From an uncultured Roseicyclus sp. (GTDB lineage: Bacteria; Pseudomonadota; Alphaproteobacteria; Rhodobacterales; Rhodobacteraceae), in contig CANLLF010000002.1 of NCBI GenBank assembly GCA_947491935.1, forward strand, positions 1,054,001 through 1,118,000: a DNA stretch of 64,000 nt. The letters are read 5' to 3'. The position numbers were made by a program, and so were the translations under genes. Below, in pieces: positions 8,147 to 17,346 of this stretch. Below the pieces are notes generated by a model. That model was not told the DNA's origin, did no database searches, and saw only the letters and a program-made list of their open reading frames with translations. Within the stretch, counting starts at the first letter, position 1, and every line of letters begins with the position of its first letter.

Positions 8147-9109
8147 CTATGCCCCGGCGGTGTCGCGCATATGGGCCGCGATGATCGCGTCAATACTGTC
8201 ATCGATCGGGAACCCGAGGTCTTCGGCCAACGTGCAGGCAAAGGCCTTGGGCCAGCTGCCTACGATATCGGCGACCACCGGATCAGGGTCCGCGCGCACC
8301 AGCGCTCGCGCCTCCGGCCCGGCGGCTCGTTCCAACGCGTCCAGCATCTCCGCCACGCTCACGCTCAGACCACGGCCTGACACCACTGCGCCCGGACCAA
8401 GCGCGCCTTTCGGCAGCCCTGCGGCATGCAGAAGCGTCTCCACCGCGCAATCCGGGGATGCGATCCAGACCTTCAGGGCGGGATCGACCGGCAGGGGGGC
8501 TTCTTGCCCCGCCAACGGCTCACGAATGATCCCGGAAATGAAGCTCGATGCCGCCGCGTTCGGGCGGCCGGGCCGGACGGAGATCGTGGGCAACCGCACG
8601 CAACGCCCGTCCAGATGGCCACGCCGCGTATGGTCGGCCTGCAACAGCTCCCCCATCGCCTTTTGGGTGCCATAGGAATTCTGCGGGGTGAGGCAGTGAG
8701 TGTCCGGCACAATGTCGGGCAAGTCGCCACCAAATGCGGCGACCGATGAGGTTGAAACAACGACGGGGGATGTGCCCAAGGCCCTGATATCATTTAGGAA
8801 GGCGGCAGTCGCCCCAAGGTTCACGGCATAGCCAAGATCGAAATCCGCCTCCGCCGCGCCCGAGACCACCGCGGCAAGGTTGAAGATCAGGTCGGGCGGC
8901 TCTGCCAATATCGCCGCGCGGCCCTCGGCATGTGTCAGGTCGGCGGCGATGGCCACAACAGGAAAATCGGCCTGAGGCGACGTCGGCTCCGCAAGATCCG
9001 CTAAGACCATGCGCTCGACCGCGTTCCCGGCCACGGCGCCATCCCGCGCGATGCGCGCCGCCAGCCGTGCGCCGATCATGCCGCCGCCCCCGGTGATCAG
9101 AACCCGCAT
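8147..9109 (-). CDS. denD: NAD-dependent epimerase/dehydratase-family protein, D-erythronate dehydrogenase-like
   Basis: This 320-residue extended SDR protein most resembles DenD, the NAD-dependent D-erythronate dehydrogenase of sugar-acid catabolism. The N-terminal cofactor motif is VLITGGGGMIGARLAARI. The catalytic Tyr/Lys pair lies in NSYGTQKAMGE, with an upstream serine in VSTSSVAAFGG. The downstream segment RCVRLPTISVRPGRPN is typical of this subgroup. It overlaps the threonine aldolase stop/start by one base (TGATG), so it is the last gene of a leftward operon. The usual DenD partners (kinase and aldolase/isomerase) are not in the window, so the exact substrate is inferred. Confidence 0.72.
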   Translation of the reverse strand: MRVLITGGGGMIGARLAARIARDGAVAGNAVERMVLADLAEPTSPQADFPVVAIAADLTHAEGRAAILAEPPDLIFNLAAVVSGAAEADFDLGYAVNLGATAAFLNDIRALGTSPVVVSTSSVAAFGGDLPDIVPDTHCLTPQNSYGTQKAMGELLQADHTRRGHLDGRCVRLPTISVRPGRPNAAASSFISGIIREPLAGQEAPLPVDPALKVWIASPDCAVETLLHAAGLPKGALGPGAVVSGRGLSVSVAEMLDALERAAGPEARALVRADPDPVVADIVGSWPKAFACTLAEDLGFPIDDSIDAIIAAHMRDTAGA

Positions 9110-10161
9110 CAGGCCGCGCCGCGTGTGTTGGTCAGGGCGCTGAAGGCATCAAGGGTCGCGTCAAACCCGTCATCGGTGATGTCCTTGTGCATCACGAACC
9201 GGAAATCCGGGTCGGGCGCCGAGATCCGTACTCCCCGTGCCGCAAGGCCCGGCACCAGATCCGCCCCGGAATGCGGGGTCAGGAATACCATGTTTGTCGA
9301 TTGCCGCACCTCACCCAGGTCAAGGCTGCGAAGGTGCGCCGCCAAGGCCTCGGCCCGCGCGTGATCCTTGGAAAGCCGCGCCACGTTGTGCTCCAGCGCG
9401 AACAGGCCCGCCGCCGCCAGCACACCGGCCTGCCGCATCCCGCCGCCAAGCATCTTGCGCATCCGCCGCGCTTTCGCCAGCAGGTCGCGCGGACCGACCA
9501 GAACGGATCCAATCGGGGCGCCGAGGCCCTTGGACAGGCAAACCGACACGCTGTCAAACGGCCCCGCGAGGTCGGTTTCGGAACAATCCAGTGCGGTGAT
9601 CGCGTTGAAAAACCGTGCCCCGTCCAGATGGATGGACAAGCCCTCCGTCCGCCCGGCCTGTACGGCGGCATGGATCCGCGTCAACGGTACAGCACGCCCG
9701 TAGTTGGTGTTCTCCAGCGACAGCAGGCGGCTGATCGGGTGGTGGCTGTCATCATCCTTGACCGCGCCCCGGATAGCATCCGCATCCAGTCCGCCATCGT
9801 CGGCCACGGGCAAAGCCTGCAACGCCACGCCCCCCAGAACCGACGCGCCCGCCGCCTCGTACCGGATCACGTGGTAGCTGTCGCCCGCAATCACCTCCTC
9901 GCCCCGCCCGCAATGGGCCAGCATGGCCAACAGGTTGGATTGCGTCCCCGACGGCACGAACAGGCCCGCATCCTTGCCAAGCCGTTCGGCCAGAGCCGCC
10001 TCCAGCCGGTTCACGCTCGGATCGTCACCATAGACATCATCACCCACCTCCGCCGTTGCCATCGCCTTGCGCATCTCAGCACAGGGGCGGGTCACGGTAT
10101 CGGACCGCAGATCGGCAATCACGGGGCCTCTCGGGGCGGCGGCTTGGGCGTATTGGGACAT
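9109..10161 (-). CDS. ltaE: Low-specificity L-threonine aldolase
   Basis: This 350-residue PLP-dependent fold-type I enzyme cleaves L-threonine/allo-threonine (beta-hydroxy-alpha-amino acids) to glycine and an aldehyde. The family start DLRSDTVTRPCAEMRKAM is present, as are EVGDDVYGDDPSVNRLE, HLDGARFFNA with the cofactor aspartate, and the PLP lysine in SVCLSKGLGAPIGS. It is one base out of register with denD (TGATG) and 58 bp below the SDR gene, so the three are likely co-transcribed. In this setting it might handle a hydroxylated amino acid other than threonine. Confidence 0.85.
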   Translation of the reverse strand: MSQYAQAAAPRGPVIADLRSDTVTRPCAEMRKAMATAEVGDDVYGDDPSVNRLEAALAERLGKDAGLFVPSGTQSNLLAMLAHCGRGEEVIAGDSYHVIRYEAAGASVLGGVALQALPVADDGGLDADAIRGAVKDDDSHHPISRLLSLENTNYGRAVPLTRIHAAVQAGRTEGLSIHLDGARFFNAITALDCSETDLAGPFDSVSVCLSKGLGAPIGSVLVGPRDLLAKARRMRKMLGGGMRQAGVLAAAGLFALEHNVARLSKDHARAEALAAHLRSLDLGEVRQSTNMVFLTPHSGADLVPGLAARGVRISAPDPDFRFVMHKDITDDGFDATLDAFSALTNTRGAA

Positions 10162-10219
10162 CGGCGGGCTCCTTTATCGGGGGCCAACGCACCATGCCGG
10201 GCGCCGCTTCGCAACCCCT

Positions 10220-10927
10220 TCAGACGGACCGCGTGATGCCACCATCCACGCGAATATTCTGCCCTGTGATGTACGCGCCGCCGGGGGACGCCAGGAACGC
10301 CACAACGCTGGCAATCTCACCCAGTGAATTGCCATACCGCCCCATCGGGATCGCCGCCCGGAATTTCTCTTTCTCCGGCAGCGAGTCGATGAAGCCCGGC
10401 AGGACGTTGTTCATGCGGATGTTCTGGGCCGCGTATTTGTCCGCAAAAAGCTTGGTGAAGGCCGCCAGCCCTGCACGCATCACGCCCGATGTCGGGAAAA
10501 CCGGGTTCGGCTCAAACGCGGCGAAGGTTGAGATGTTGATGATCGCGCCACCGCCCTGCGCCTCCATGATCGGCGTGACGAGCCGCGAAGGGCGCACAGC
10601 GTTCAGGAAATTGACTTCCAACCCCTCGTGCCAATCCGCGTCCGTCAGCTCCAGAACCGGCGCCCGCGGGCCATGCCCGGCGGAATTCACCAGCACGTCA
10701 ATGCGGCCCCATTCCGCCATCGCCTTGTCGACCAGCGCTTGCAGGTCGTCATCCGAGCGGTTGGTGCCGGTCACACCCACACCGCCCAATTCCTGCGCCA
10801 GGGCCTCGCCCTTTCCCGACGAAGACAGGATCCCAACCTTGAACCCATCGGCCGCCAAGGCCCGGGCGCTGTCCGCGCCCATGCCCGATCCACCCGCTGT
10901 GATCAGCGCAACCTTCACATCTGCCAT
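10220..10927 (-). CDS. SDR-family protein lacking the Tyr-x3-Lys catalytic pair
   Basis: This 235-residue classical SDR-fold protein has the cofactor motif ALITAGGSGMGADSA, the NSAGHGPRAP loop and the serine motif IINISTFAAFEP. Where the catalytic YxxxK should be, the sequence reads FPTSGVMRAGLAAFTK, so by alignment Ser147 and Arg151 stand in place of Tyr and Lys. The C-terminal GGAYITGQNIRVDGGITRSV is ordinary for SDRs. It lies 9 bp after the hydantoinase gene in the same operon. Either it belongs to a subgroup with other catalytic residues, or it binds nucleotide without normal dehydrogenase activity. Confidence 0.78.
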   Translation of the reverse strand: MADVKVALITAGGSGMGADSARALAADGFKVGILSSSGKGEALAQELGGVGVTGTNRSDDDLQALVDKAMAEWGRIDVLVNSAGHGPRAPVLELTDADWHEGLEVNFLNAVRPSRLVTPIMEAQGGGAIINISTFAAFEPNPVFPTSGVMRAGLAAFTKLFADKYAAQNIRMNNVLPGFIDSLPEKEKFRAAIPMGRYGNSLGEIASVVAFLASPGGAYITGQNIRVDGGITRSV

Positions 10928-10936
10928 GTTTCTCTC

Positions 10937-13900
10937 CTAAATCTCTTCGCCGCGGGCCATCGCGGCCTCGATTTTGGCCACATCGCTTTCCGAAATTCCA
11001 TATTCATCCCGCGCGATTTGGGCTGATATGTACCCTTTCGCAAGATCTTGTTGCACTTTTCGAACGTCTCTCCCCTTCGGTGCGCCATATCCCGCACCGC
11101 CGGGAAATTCCATCTGAACCCGCGCCCCATGGGGCACGAATTGCTTGCCTTTTCCGCGCATTTTGGCCCCGTCCGAGCGTCCGATAAATGTCGGCGCACC
11201 GGCTTTGCCGCCCCGTCGCCCGCGTGCCGGATGATCCACCCGGTCAAACATCGCCTGGATGTCGAACTCGTGCCCCTCGACGGCCCCAACCTCCATCACC
11301 TGACCCAAACCGCCGCGCGTCTCGCCCACGCCGCCGCTGTCGGGCCGCAGTTCCTTGCGCCAGATCATCACGGGGCCCGCATGTTCCGTGGCCTCCACCG
11401 GCATGGTCATCACGCCTGACGGAAACGCCGTCGCGTTCAGCCCGTCCACCGCAGGCCGCGCACCGGAGCCGCCGGAATTGAATGTCAGCACCTCGGACCG
11501 CCGCGCCTCCGGCGGGGCGGGGGCGTCGGTACGGGGCCGCAGGGACACCTGGAAATTGCACAAACATCCCGCGCCTTCGGCAGGCACCACGCCGGGCAAA
11601 ACCTTGTCGAGCGCGTCATAGACCACATCCGGCACAAAATGCCCGATGATGTGGCGCAGTGCGACCGGGGCGGGGTGCACCGCGTTGACGATGGAATCCT
11701 CCGGCGCGGTGATCTCGAACGGCGCCAATGAGGCGTGGTTGTTCGGGATCTCGGGCGCGATGGCGCATTTCAGCGCGTAGCAGGCATAGGCCTTGGTGTA
11801 GACCAGCGGCACGTTGATGCCTTTCTTGTCCAACCCACTGGTCCCGGCCCAATCACTGACGATCCGGTCGCCTTCAATGCGTAGCTGCACCTTCAACGTG
11901 ATCGGCGCGTCGAAGCCGTCGATCACCATCTCCCCATCCGCCACCTCCTGAGGCAGGGCCGCAATCCGGTCAATCGTCGCTTGGCGCGAGCTGTCCAGGA
12001 TGAAATCGGCAATTCCGGTCAGATCCGCCAGCCCGAATTCCTCCATCATATCAATCAGTCGCCGGTGCCCGATCTCATTGCAGGTCGCCAGCGCATAGAT
12101 GTCTCCGATCAGCTGATCGGGCTCCCGCACATTGCCGCGAATGATGCGCACCAGCGTTTGGTCCACGTCGCCGCGCTCGGCGAATTTCATGATCGGGATC
12201 TGCAGGCCTTCCTCGTAGATCGACGCCGCATCGGCCCCGAATCCACGCCCGCCGATATCCACGATATGGGCGGTGCAGGCGAAGAACCCGACCAGTTGGC
12301 CATGATGGAAAGACGGCGTCACCATCGTGATATCATGCAGGTGCCCGGTGCCTTCCCACGGGTCATTGGTGATATAGACGTCACCCTCGAACATCTGCTG
12401 CCGCCCGATGCGCCGGATGAAATGCGCCACGGCATCGGCCATGGCGTTCACATGGCCCGGCGTGCCGGTCACGGCTTGGGCCAGCATGCGTCCCTGCCTA
12501 TCGTAGACCCCGGCGGAGAGATCCCCGGCCTCCCGCACGGATGTGGAAAAGGCCGTGCGAACAAGGGCTTGCGCCTGCTCTTCCACGACTGAGATCAACC
12601 GATTCCACATCACTTGATAGGCCACCCGCCCGGCCTCTGCCCGCGCAACCGCGCCAGCTTCGCGCAAGATCAAGGTGCCGTCATGGGATTTCGTGACATC
12701 GCGGCTGGAGGGGACCACGATTGTCGTCTCCCGTTCCGTCAGCAGGGCAGGACCCTTGACCACGCCGCCCACGGGCATCGCATCCCGGTCGATCAAACCG
12801 GCGTCAACGCTGCGCCCGAGTCCCGGGTCGAACAGAGCGCGGGTTTCGCCCATCGGAACGTCCACCACTTCTGCAGGTGCTGGCTCCGGCGGTGCGGCAC
12901 CCGTGGCCGTGTAGGCATTGACCGACCAGACGGTGATTTCCACCGCCATATCCGCCACGACCCGCCCGAAGAGGCGCGTGTACTCCGCCTCGAACAGCGC
13001 GAGGATCGCGTCGCCATCGGGGGCGGCGGCCAGATCGGGTGGCAGATCGACGGGAATTTCCCAACCCTGGCCCGCATAGCGCATGTAGACACGATGGCTG
13101 GTCAACACGTCAGCGCTTGCGTCGCACGACCGCACGAAGCGTGTGGCTTCCTCCTCCATCTCCGTGAAAAGGACGCTGACGCGAGCCGCGTCAAACCCGG
13201 ACATCCGCATGAAGACCGACCGGTTGGCCTCGAAACTGAACGGCGCGCGCAGGAACCCGATGGCGGAGCCCACGCCCGCACCTTCGGGAATCAGGCAAGT
13301 CGACACACCCAGTTTCTCGCACAAGCGGGCCGCGTGCAGCGGGGCCGCGCCGCCAAAGGCGATCATCGTGTATTCGCTGAGGTCTTCGCCATTTTCCACA
13401 GCATGGACCCGCGCCGCATTGGCCATGTTTTCATCGACCACTTCGGCCAACCCCCAGGCCGCCTCCGTCGCATCCATGTTCAGGCGGTCGCCGATCACCG
13501 CATCCATCGCGGCCTTGGACGCCTCCGGATAAAGCGGAATGGAGCCGCCCGCGAAATTGTCCGGGTCCAGCTTGCCCAGGATCAAATCCGCGTCGGTGAC
13601 GGCGGGCTTTTTCCCGTCGCGTCCATAGCAGGCAGGCCCCGGCTCGGATCCCGCACTTTCGGGGCCCACGCGGATCTGGCCCATCGCGTCCACATGGGCC
13701 AGCGAGCCGCCGCCCGCCCCGATCTCCACCATGTCGATCACCGGGATGGAAATCGGCATGCCCGATCCCTTCTTGAACCGGTAGGAGCGCGCCACTTCAA
13801 AGACCCGCGCGGTCTTGGGCGTCTGGTTCTTGATCAGGCAGATCTTGGCGGTGGTGCCGCCCATATCGAAGGACAAAACCTTATCAATTTCGTGCCTTGC

Positions 13901-14728
13901 GGCAATATCCGCCGCAAAGATCGCCCCGCCCGCGGGGCCGGATTCCACAAGCCTGACGGGGAATTCCGCCGCATCGGCCAGCGAAATGATCCCGCCGCCC
14001 GAATGCATCAGGAAGATCGGGCAGTCCGCGCCCGCGTCGCGCAAACGCCCCTCCAACCGGCCCAGATACGACTTCATCAGCGGCTTGATATAGGCGTTTG
14101 CGATGGTCGTGTTGAAGCGCTCATACTCCCGCATCTGGGGGGAGACATCGGAGGAGAGCGACACCATCGCGTCCGGCATCTTTTGTGCCAGAATCTCCCC
14201 GATCAGGCGTTCATGGGCGGGGTTGAGGTAGGCGTGCAGCAGGCCCACCGCGACGCTGTCATATCTCGCGAAGATCAGGCGATCTACCAGCGCCTCAACC
14301 TCCGTCCTGTCCAGATCAATCAGCATCTTCCCGCGCGCATCGACGCGTTCCTTCACCGTATAGCGTCGCTGTCGCGGCAGCAGCGGGTCGGGCAGGACAA
14401 GGTTCAGATCATATTGTTCAAACCGGGATTCCGTTCGCATTTCAATGACATCGCGAAACCCTTCGGTGGTGATCAACGCTGTCTTCGCGCCGCGCCGTTC
14501 GATCAGCGCATTGGTGGCGAGCGTTGTGCCGTGGATGATCTGATCGAGATCCGACGGGTCAAGCCCGGCCTTGGCGCAGACCTGCGCCATACCGTCCAAA
14601 ATCGCGTCTTCCGGGGCGGAATAGGTCGTCAGCACCTTGATGGAATGCAGGCCCCGCGGCGTTTCCAACACGACGTCGGTGAAAGTGCCGCCGATATCGA
14701 CGCCAAGGCGGTTGGTGGATGTGGTCAT
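10937..14728 (-). CDS. Fused HyuA-HyuB hydantoinase/5-oxoprolinase-type enzyme
   Basis: This is an ATP-dependent amidohydrolase/carboxylase-type enzyme of 1263 residues, close to the length of full 5-oxoprolinases. The N-terminal HyuA half starts with the phosphate-binding motif LGVDIGGTFTDVVLE and continues with IIHGTTLATNALIERRGAKT and LSFDMGGTTAKICLI. The HyuB half begins near residue 690 (NRLISVVEEQAQALVRTAFS) and contains ITNDPWEGTGHLHDITMV. The start MTTSTNRLG at 14728 sits five bases after GGGAGG. Possible substrates are hydantoins, 5-oxoproline or N-methylhydantoin; the sequence does not decide. It lies 73 bp downstream of a lysR gene on the same strand and is followed by the SDR, aldolase and denD-like genes. 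Confidence 0.85.
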   Translation of the reverse strand: MTTSTNRLGVDIGGTFTDVVLETPRGLHSIKVLTTYSAPEDAILDGMAQVCAKAGLDPSDLDQIIHGTTLATNALIERRGAKTALITTEGFRDVIEMRTESRFEQYDLNLVLPDPLLPRQRRYTVKERVDARGKMLIDLDRTEVEALVDRLIFARYDSVAVGLLHAYLNPAHERLIGEILAQKMPDAMVSLSSDVSPQMREYERFNTTIANAYIKPLMKSYLGRLEGRLRDAGADCPIFLMHSGGGIISLADAAEFPVRLVESGPAGGAIFAADIAARHEIDKVLSFDMGGTTAKICLIKNQTPKTARVFEVARSYRFKKGSGMPISIPVIDMVEIGAGGGSLAHVDAMGQIRVGPESAGSEPGPACYGRDGKKPAVTDADLILGKLDPDNFAGGSIPLYPEASKAAMDAVIGDRLNMDATEAAWGLAEVVDENMANAARVHAVENGEDLSEYTMIAFGGAAPLHAARLCEKLGVSTCLIPEGAGVGSAIGFLRAPFSFEANRSVFMRMSGFDAARVSVLFTEMEEEATRFVRSCDASADVLTSHRVYMRYAGQGWEIPVDLPPDLAAAPDGDAILALFEAEYTRLFGRVVADMAVEITVWSVNAYTATGAAPPEPAPAEVVDVPMGETRALFDPGLGRSVDAGLIDRDAMPVGGVVKGPALLTERETTIVVPSSRDVTKSHDGTLILREAGAVARAEAGRVAYQVMWNRLISVVEEQAQALVRTAFSTSVREAGDLSAGVYDRQGRMLAQAVTGTPGHVNAMADAVAHFIRRIGRQQMFEGDVYITNDPWEGTGHLHDITMVTPSFHHGQLVGFFACTAHIVDIGGRGFGADAASIYEEGLQIPIMKFAERGDVDQTLVRIIRGNVREPDQLIGDIYALATCNEIGHRRLIDMMEEFGLADLTGIADFILDSSRQATIDRIAALPQEVADGEMVIDGFDAPITLKVQLRIEGDRIVSDWAGTSGLDKKGINVPLVYTKAYACYALKCAIAPEIPNNHASLAPFEITAPEDSIVNAVHPAPVALRHIIGHFVPDVVYDALDKVLPGVVPAEGAGCLCNFQVSLRPRTDAPAPPEARRSEVLTFNSGGSGARPAVDGLNATAFPSGVMTMPVEATEHAGPVMIWRKELRPDSGGVGETRGGLGQVMEVGAVEGHEFDIQAMFDRVDHPARGRRGGKAGAPTFIGRSDGAKMRGKGKQFVPHGARVQMEFPGGAGYGAPKGRDVRKVQQDLAKGYISAQIARDEYGISESDVAKIEAAMARGEEI

Positions 14729-14801
14729 CATGGCCTCCCGGAAGCATTTTGCGGGAGGGTGGCGCAGGCAGAAGATCACGTCCAATTATTTTATAGGATC
14801 A

Positions 14802-15716
14802 CTACGATAGAAAATCCTGATCCTCCTGGGCCAATCGACAGGCCATTGCCGCCCCTTGCCGCGCCATGGGGGAGGCGCGCGTCCGATCGTACCGGGCGTA
14901 AAACCGCAGCGGCTCGGGGTGCCAATCGCAGGGGATCTCGGCCAATGCCCCATCCCGGAGTGCGGGCGCGACAAGGGCGCGCGGCAGTAGCGCGAGGCCC
15001 ATCCCGCCGAGCGCCATCTGAAAGGTGGAGGTGAGCGAGGTGGATTGCACCACCTGCCGCGCCGACAGGCCGCGGGCGGCACAGGCGCTTTCGAATTCGG
15101 CCACCGCGGCGGTCGGTTTGCCGTGGGTCAAGATTGTCTGGTCCAGAAGGTCGCCAAGCGCGGGTTCCGATGGGAGCGGCCCTGCCAGATCCGGCGCCGC
15201 CACCCAGATATAGGCGCATTCGCCCAGGGGGATCGCGGTTGCCTCGGCATGGTCGAAGGGCGTGTTGTAGATCGCAAGGTCCAGACGCCCTGAGGCCAGG
15301 TCACGATCCAGGTCGCGGGCAAGCGCCACGGCCAGCTCAAGGTTAACGGCCGGGTAGGCCGCGCGCAGGGCGCGCATCAGGTCTTGCGCCCATGTCACGG
15401 CGACCAATTCGCTGACGCCGATCCGCAGGCGGCCTTCGATCAGGTCGCGCCGCCCGGCTTCCTCCACCACGGCAATCGCGGCCTCCAGAACGGCGCGCGC
15501 TTTGGGCAAAAGGCGCTCGCCCGCTTCAGTCAACCGCACCGAGCCCGCGTCGCGCAGCATCAGCGTGCTGCCCAACGCATCCTCCAATGTCGAGATCCGG
15601 GCCGAGATGCTGGGTTGCGTTGTGCCCAGATGAGTGGCGGCGGCGCGGAACGTACCGAGGTCGATCACCGCGACAAAGGCCTCAAGCTGCTTGAGGTTGA
15701 TGGAATGGCTGATCAT
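14802..15716 (-). CDS. LysR-family transcriptional regulator
   Basis: This 304-residue LysR-type regulator probably controls the hydantoinase operon immediately downstream. Residues about 7-65 hold the winged helix-turn-helix (LKQLEAFVAVIDLGTFRAAA then LGTTQPSISARISTLED). The rest is a two-lobed effector domain with RLRIGVSELVAVTWAQDLM. I chose MISHSINLKQLEAF at 15716; the longer frame to 15803 adds unconserved sequence that would run into the tauR control region. It is divergent from tauR, with a 101-bp gap. Confidence 0.86.
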   Translation of the reverse strand: MISHSINLKQLEAFVAVIDLGTFRAAATHLGTTQPSISARISTLEDALGSTLMLRDAGSVRLTEAGERLLPKARAVLEAAIAVVEEAGRRDLIEGRLRIGVSELVAVTWAQDLMRALRAAYPAVNLELAVALARDLDRDLASGRLDLAIYNTPFDHAEATAIPLGECAYIWVAAPDLAGPLPSEPALGDLLDQTILTHGKPTAAVAEFESACAARGLSARQVVQSTSLTSTFQMALGGMGLALLPRALVAPALRDGALAEIPCDWHPEPLRFYARYDRTRASPMARQGAAMACRLAQEDQDFLS

Positions 15717-15769
15717 GTCGGCCAGATTGCATCGAAAATCCTGATCCTCCAACCCGTCACGTCTTGCCC

Positions 15770-15800
15770 ATGGCCCCTGACGCGACCATGCTGGCCTTAT
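15770..15800 (+). promoter_or_regulatory. Candidate TauR site upstream of tauR
   Basis: A good half-site CTGGCCTTAT (15791-15800) is preceded 21 bp upstream by a degenerate one, ATGGCCCCTG (15770). Matching repeats lie upstream of tpa and xsc. The pair ends 17 bp before the tauR ATG, a position expected for autorepression. It supports the start at 15818, because a longer tauR would be coding across this site. Confidence 0.5.
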
Positions 15801-15817
15801 CAAAGCCGAGATTCCAT

Positions 15818-17296
15818 ATGGCCATCATTTCCGAACACCACATCTTCCTGCCCGAAGACGCCAATGTCGGGCTGCAGACGCGTCTGAAGGATGCGATCAC
15901 CCGCGCGATCTGGGACAGACGGTTTTCGCCGGGTGACCGGCTCCCCGCAACGCGTGCCCTGGCCAAGCATCTGGGCATCAGCCGGATCACGGTGAGCCTG
16001 GCCTATGATAGCCTTCTGGCAACGGGGTACATCGTGTCAGTTGCCCGGTCCGGCTATTTCGTGGCGCCCGACGCACCGACGCGGATGGAGGTGGTAAAAC
16101 CCGGCAAAACAGTGCCCGGCGACCGGTTGGATTGGGCGGGTCGCCTGGGGCCGCCGCCCGCCGCACTGGGTGCGCAGGCCACGCCCGCCGATTGGCGGCG
16201 GTTCAAATATCCGTTCATCTTCGGCGAGCCTGATGTCGCACGGTTTCCCGTGGATGATTGGCGCGATTGCGTGCGGCGCGCCCTGGGCAAACGCCATTTC
16301 GAGCAGATCGCCGATGACGCAAGCGACCGCGATGATCCGTTTCTGGTGGAGCAGATCGTGCGCCGGTCGGTCTCGGGGCGCGGGGTGGCCGCATCGATCG
16401 ACGATGTTCTGGTGACGGCTGGCGCGCAAAACGCCCTGTGGCTGATGGTGCAGGTGCTGTTCGGGCGCAGGGGTGGCCGTGTTGCGATGGAGGAGCCGGG
16501 CTATCCGGAACTGCGCAACCTCCTGCACCAACAGGGGCTAGAGATCCATCCGGTGCCGGTGGACCGGGAGGGGCTGAAGGTGGCGGAGATCCCGGCGGGG
16601 ATGGACGCTGTGTTCGTGACGCCATCGCACCAGGCGCCGACCGGTGCGACCATGTCCATGGCGCGACGCCGGGCCCTGCTGGAACGGGCCGAGGCCGAGG
16701 ATTTCATCGTGATCGAAGACGATTACGACTACGAGATGAGCTACGCGTCGCCGTCGCTCCCGGCGCTCAAGTCGCTCGATCTGAGGGGGCGGGTCGTCTA
16801 TATCGGCAGCTTCTCGAAATCGATCTTTCCCGGTCTGCGCCTGGGCTACCTGACGGCGGAACCGCATGTGGTGGACCATGCCCGCGCGATCCGGACCCTG
16901 TCCGAGCGCCACCCGCCGGGCCTGACCCAGCGCACGGTGGCCTATTTCCTGTCGGAGGGGCATTACAACAGCCATTCGCGGCGGATGCGGATGCGGATGT
17001 CCCGCCGCAACGAGGTGCTGCGCGAGGCCCTGGCGGCCCATGGCCTGAAGCCGGCGCTGAAGCGGGTAACGGGGGGCACGACGCTGTGGTTGCGGGGGCC
17101 GGACGGGCTTGATGCGGATGCCCTGGCGCTGGCGTTGAAGGACAGGGGCGTGCTGGTGGAGGCGGGGTCGGCCTTCTATGCGGCGGACGATGCGCCGAAA
17201 AACCGGGTACGCCTAGGCTTCGCGACCATCGAAACGGCGCTGATCCCCGACGGCGTCGCCCTGATCGCCGAGGCAATCAGGGAGCAGGTCGGATAA
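15818..17296 (+). CDS. tauR: MocR-type (GntR/aminotransferase) regulator, TauR
   Basis: This 492-residue regulator has an N-terminal GntR helix-turn-helix (RLKDAITRAIW, then LPATRALAKHLGISRITVSL) fused to a fold-type I aminotransferase domain that binds PLP. The aminotransferase part includes VTAGAQNALWLMVQVLFG, IVIEDDYDYEMSY and the PLP-lysine segment YIGSFSKSIFPGLRLGYL. TauR of Rhodobacter activates taurine-pyruvate aminotransferase genes when taurine is present. The adjacent tpa, xsc and pta genes and the shared direct repeats support that role. The ATG at 15818 is preferred over the frame's upstream extension to 15764. It ends convergent with the flavoprotein gene, 50 bp away. Confidence 0.85.
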   Translation: MAIISEHHIFLPEDANVGLQTRLKDAITRAIWDRRFSPGDRLPATRALAKHLGISRITVSLAYDSLLATGYIVSVARSGYFVAPDAPTRMEVVKPGKTVPGDRLDWAGRLGPPPAALGAQATPADWRRFKYPFIFGEPDVARFPVDDWRDCVRRALGKRHFEQIADDASDRDDPFLVEQIVRRSVSGRGVAASIDDVLVTAGAQNALWLMVQVLFGRRGGRVAMEEPGYPELRNLLHQQGLEIHPVPVDREGLKVAEIPAGMDAVFVTPSHQAPTGATMSMARRRALLERAEAEDFIVIEDDYDYEMSYASPSLPALKSLDLRGRVVYIGSFSKSIFPGLRLGYLTAEPHVVDHARAIRTLSERHPPGLTQRTVAYFLSEGHYNSHSRRMRMRMSRRNEVLREALAAHGLKPALKRVTGGTTLWLRGPDGLDADALALALKDRGVLVEAGSAFYAADDAPKNRVRLGFATIETALIPDGVALIAEAIREQVG

Positions 17297-17346
17297 CACC
17301 GTGGTAATGAGGTGAGCCCGGGACCGTCCAGTCGTATACGGCTTTC

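Noticed and set aside
12614-15034. Long rightward open frame of about 800 codons
   Set aside because: It is antisense to the HyuA-HyuB gene, whose frame has strong family motifs throughout. The antisense frame has no domain and a composition typical of complementary GC-rich coding sequence.
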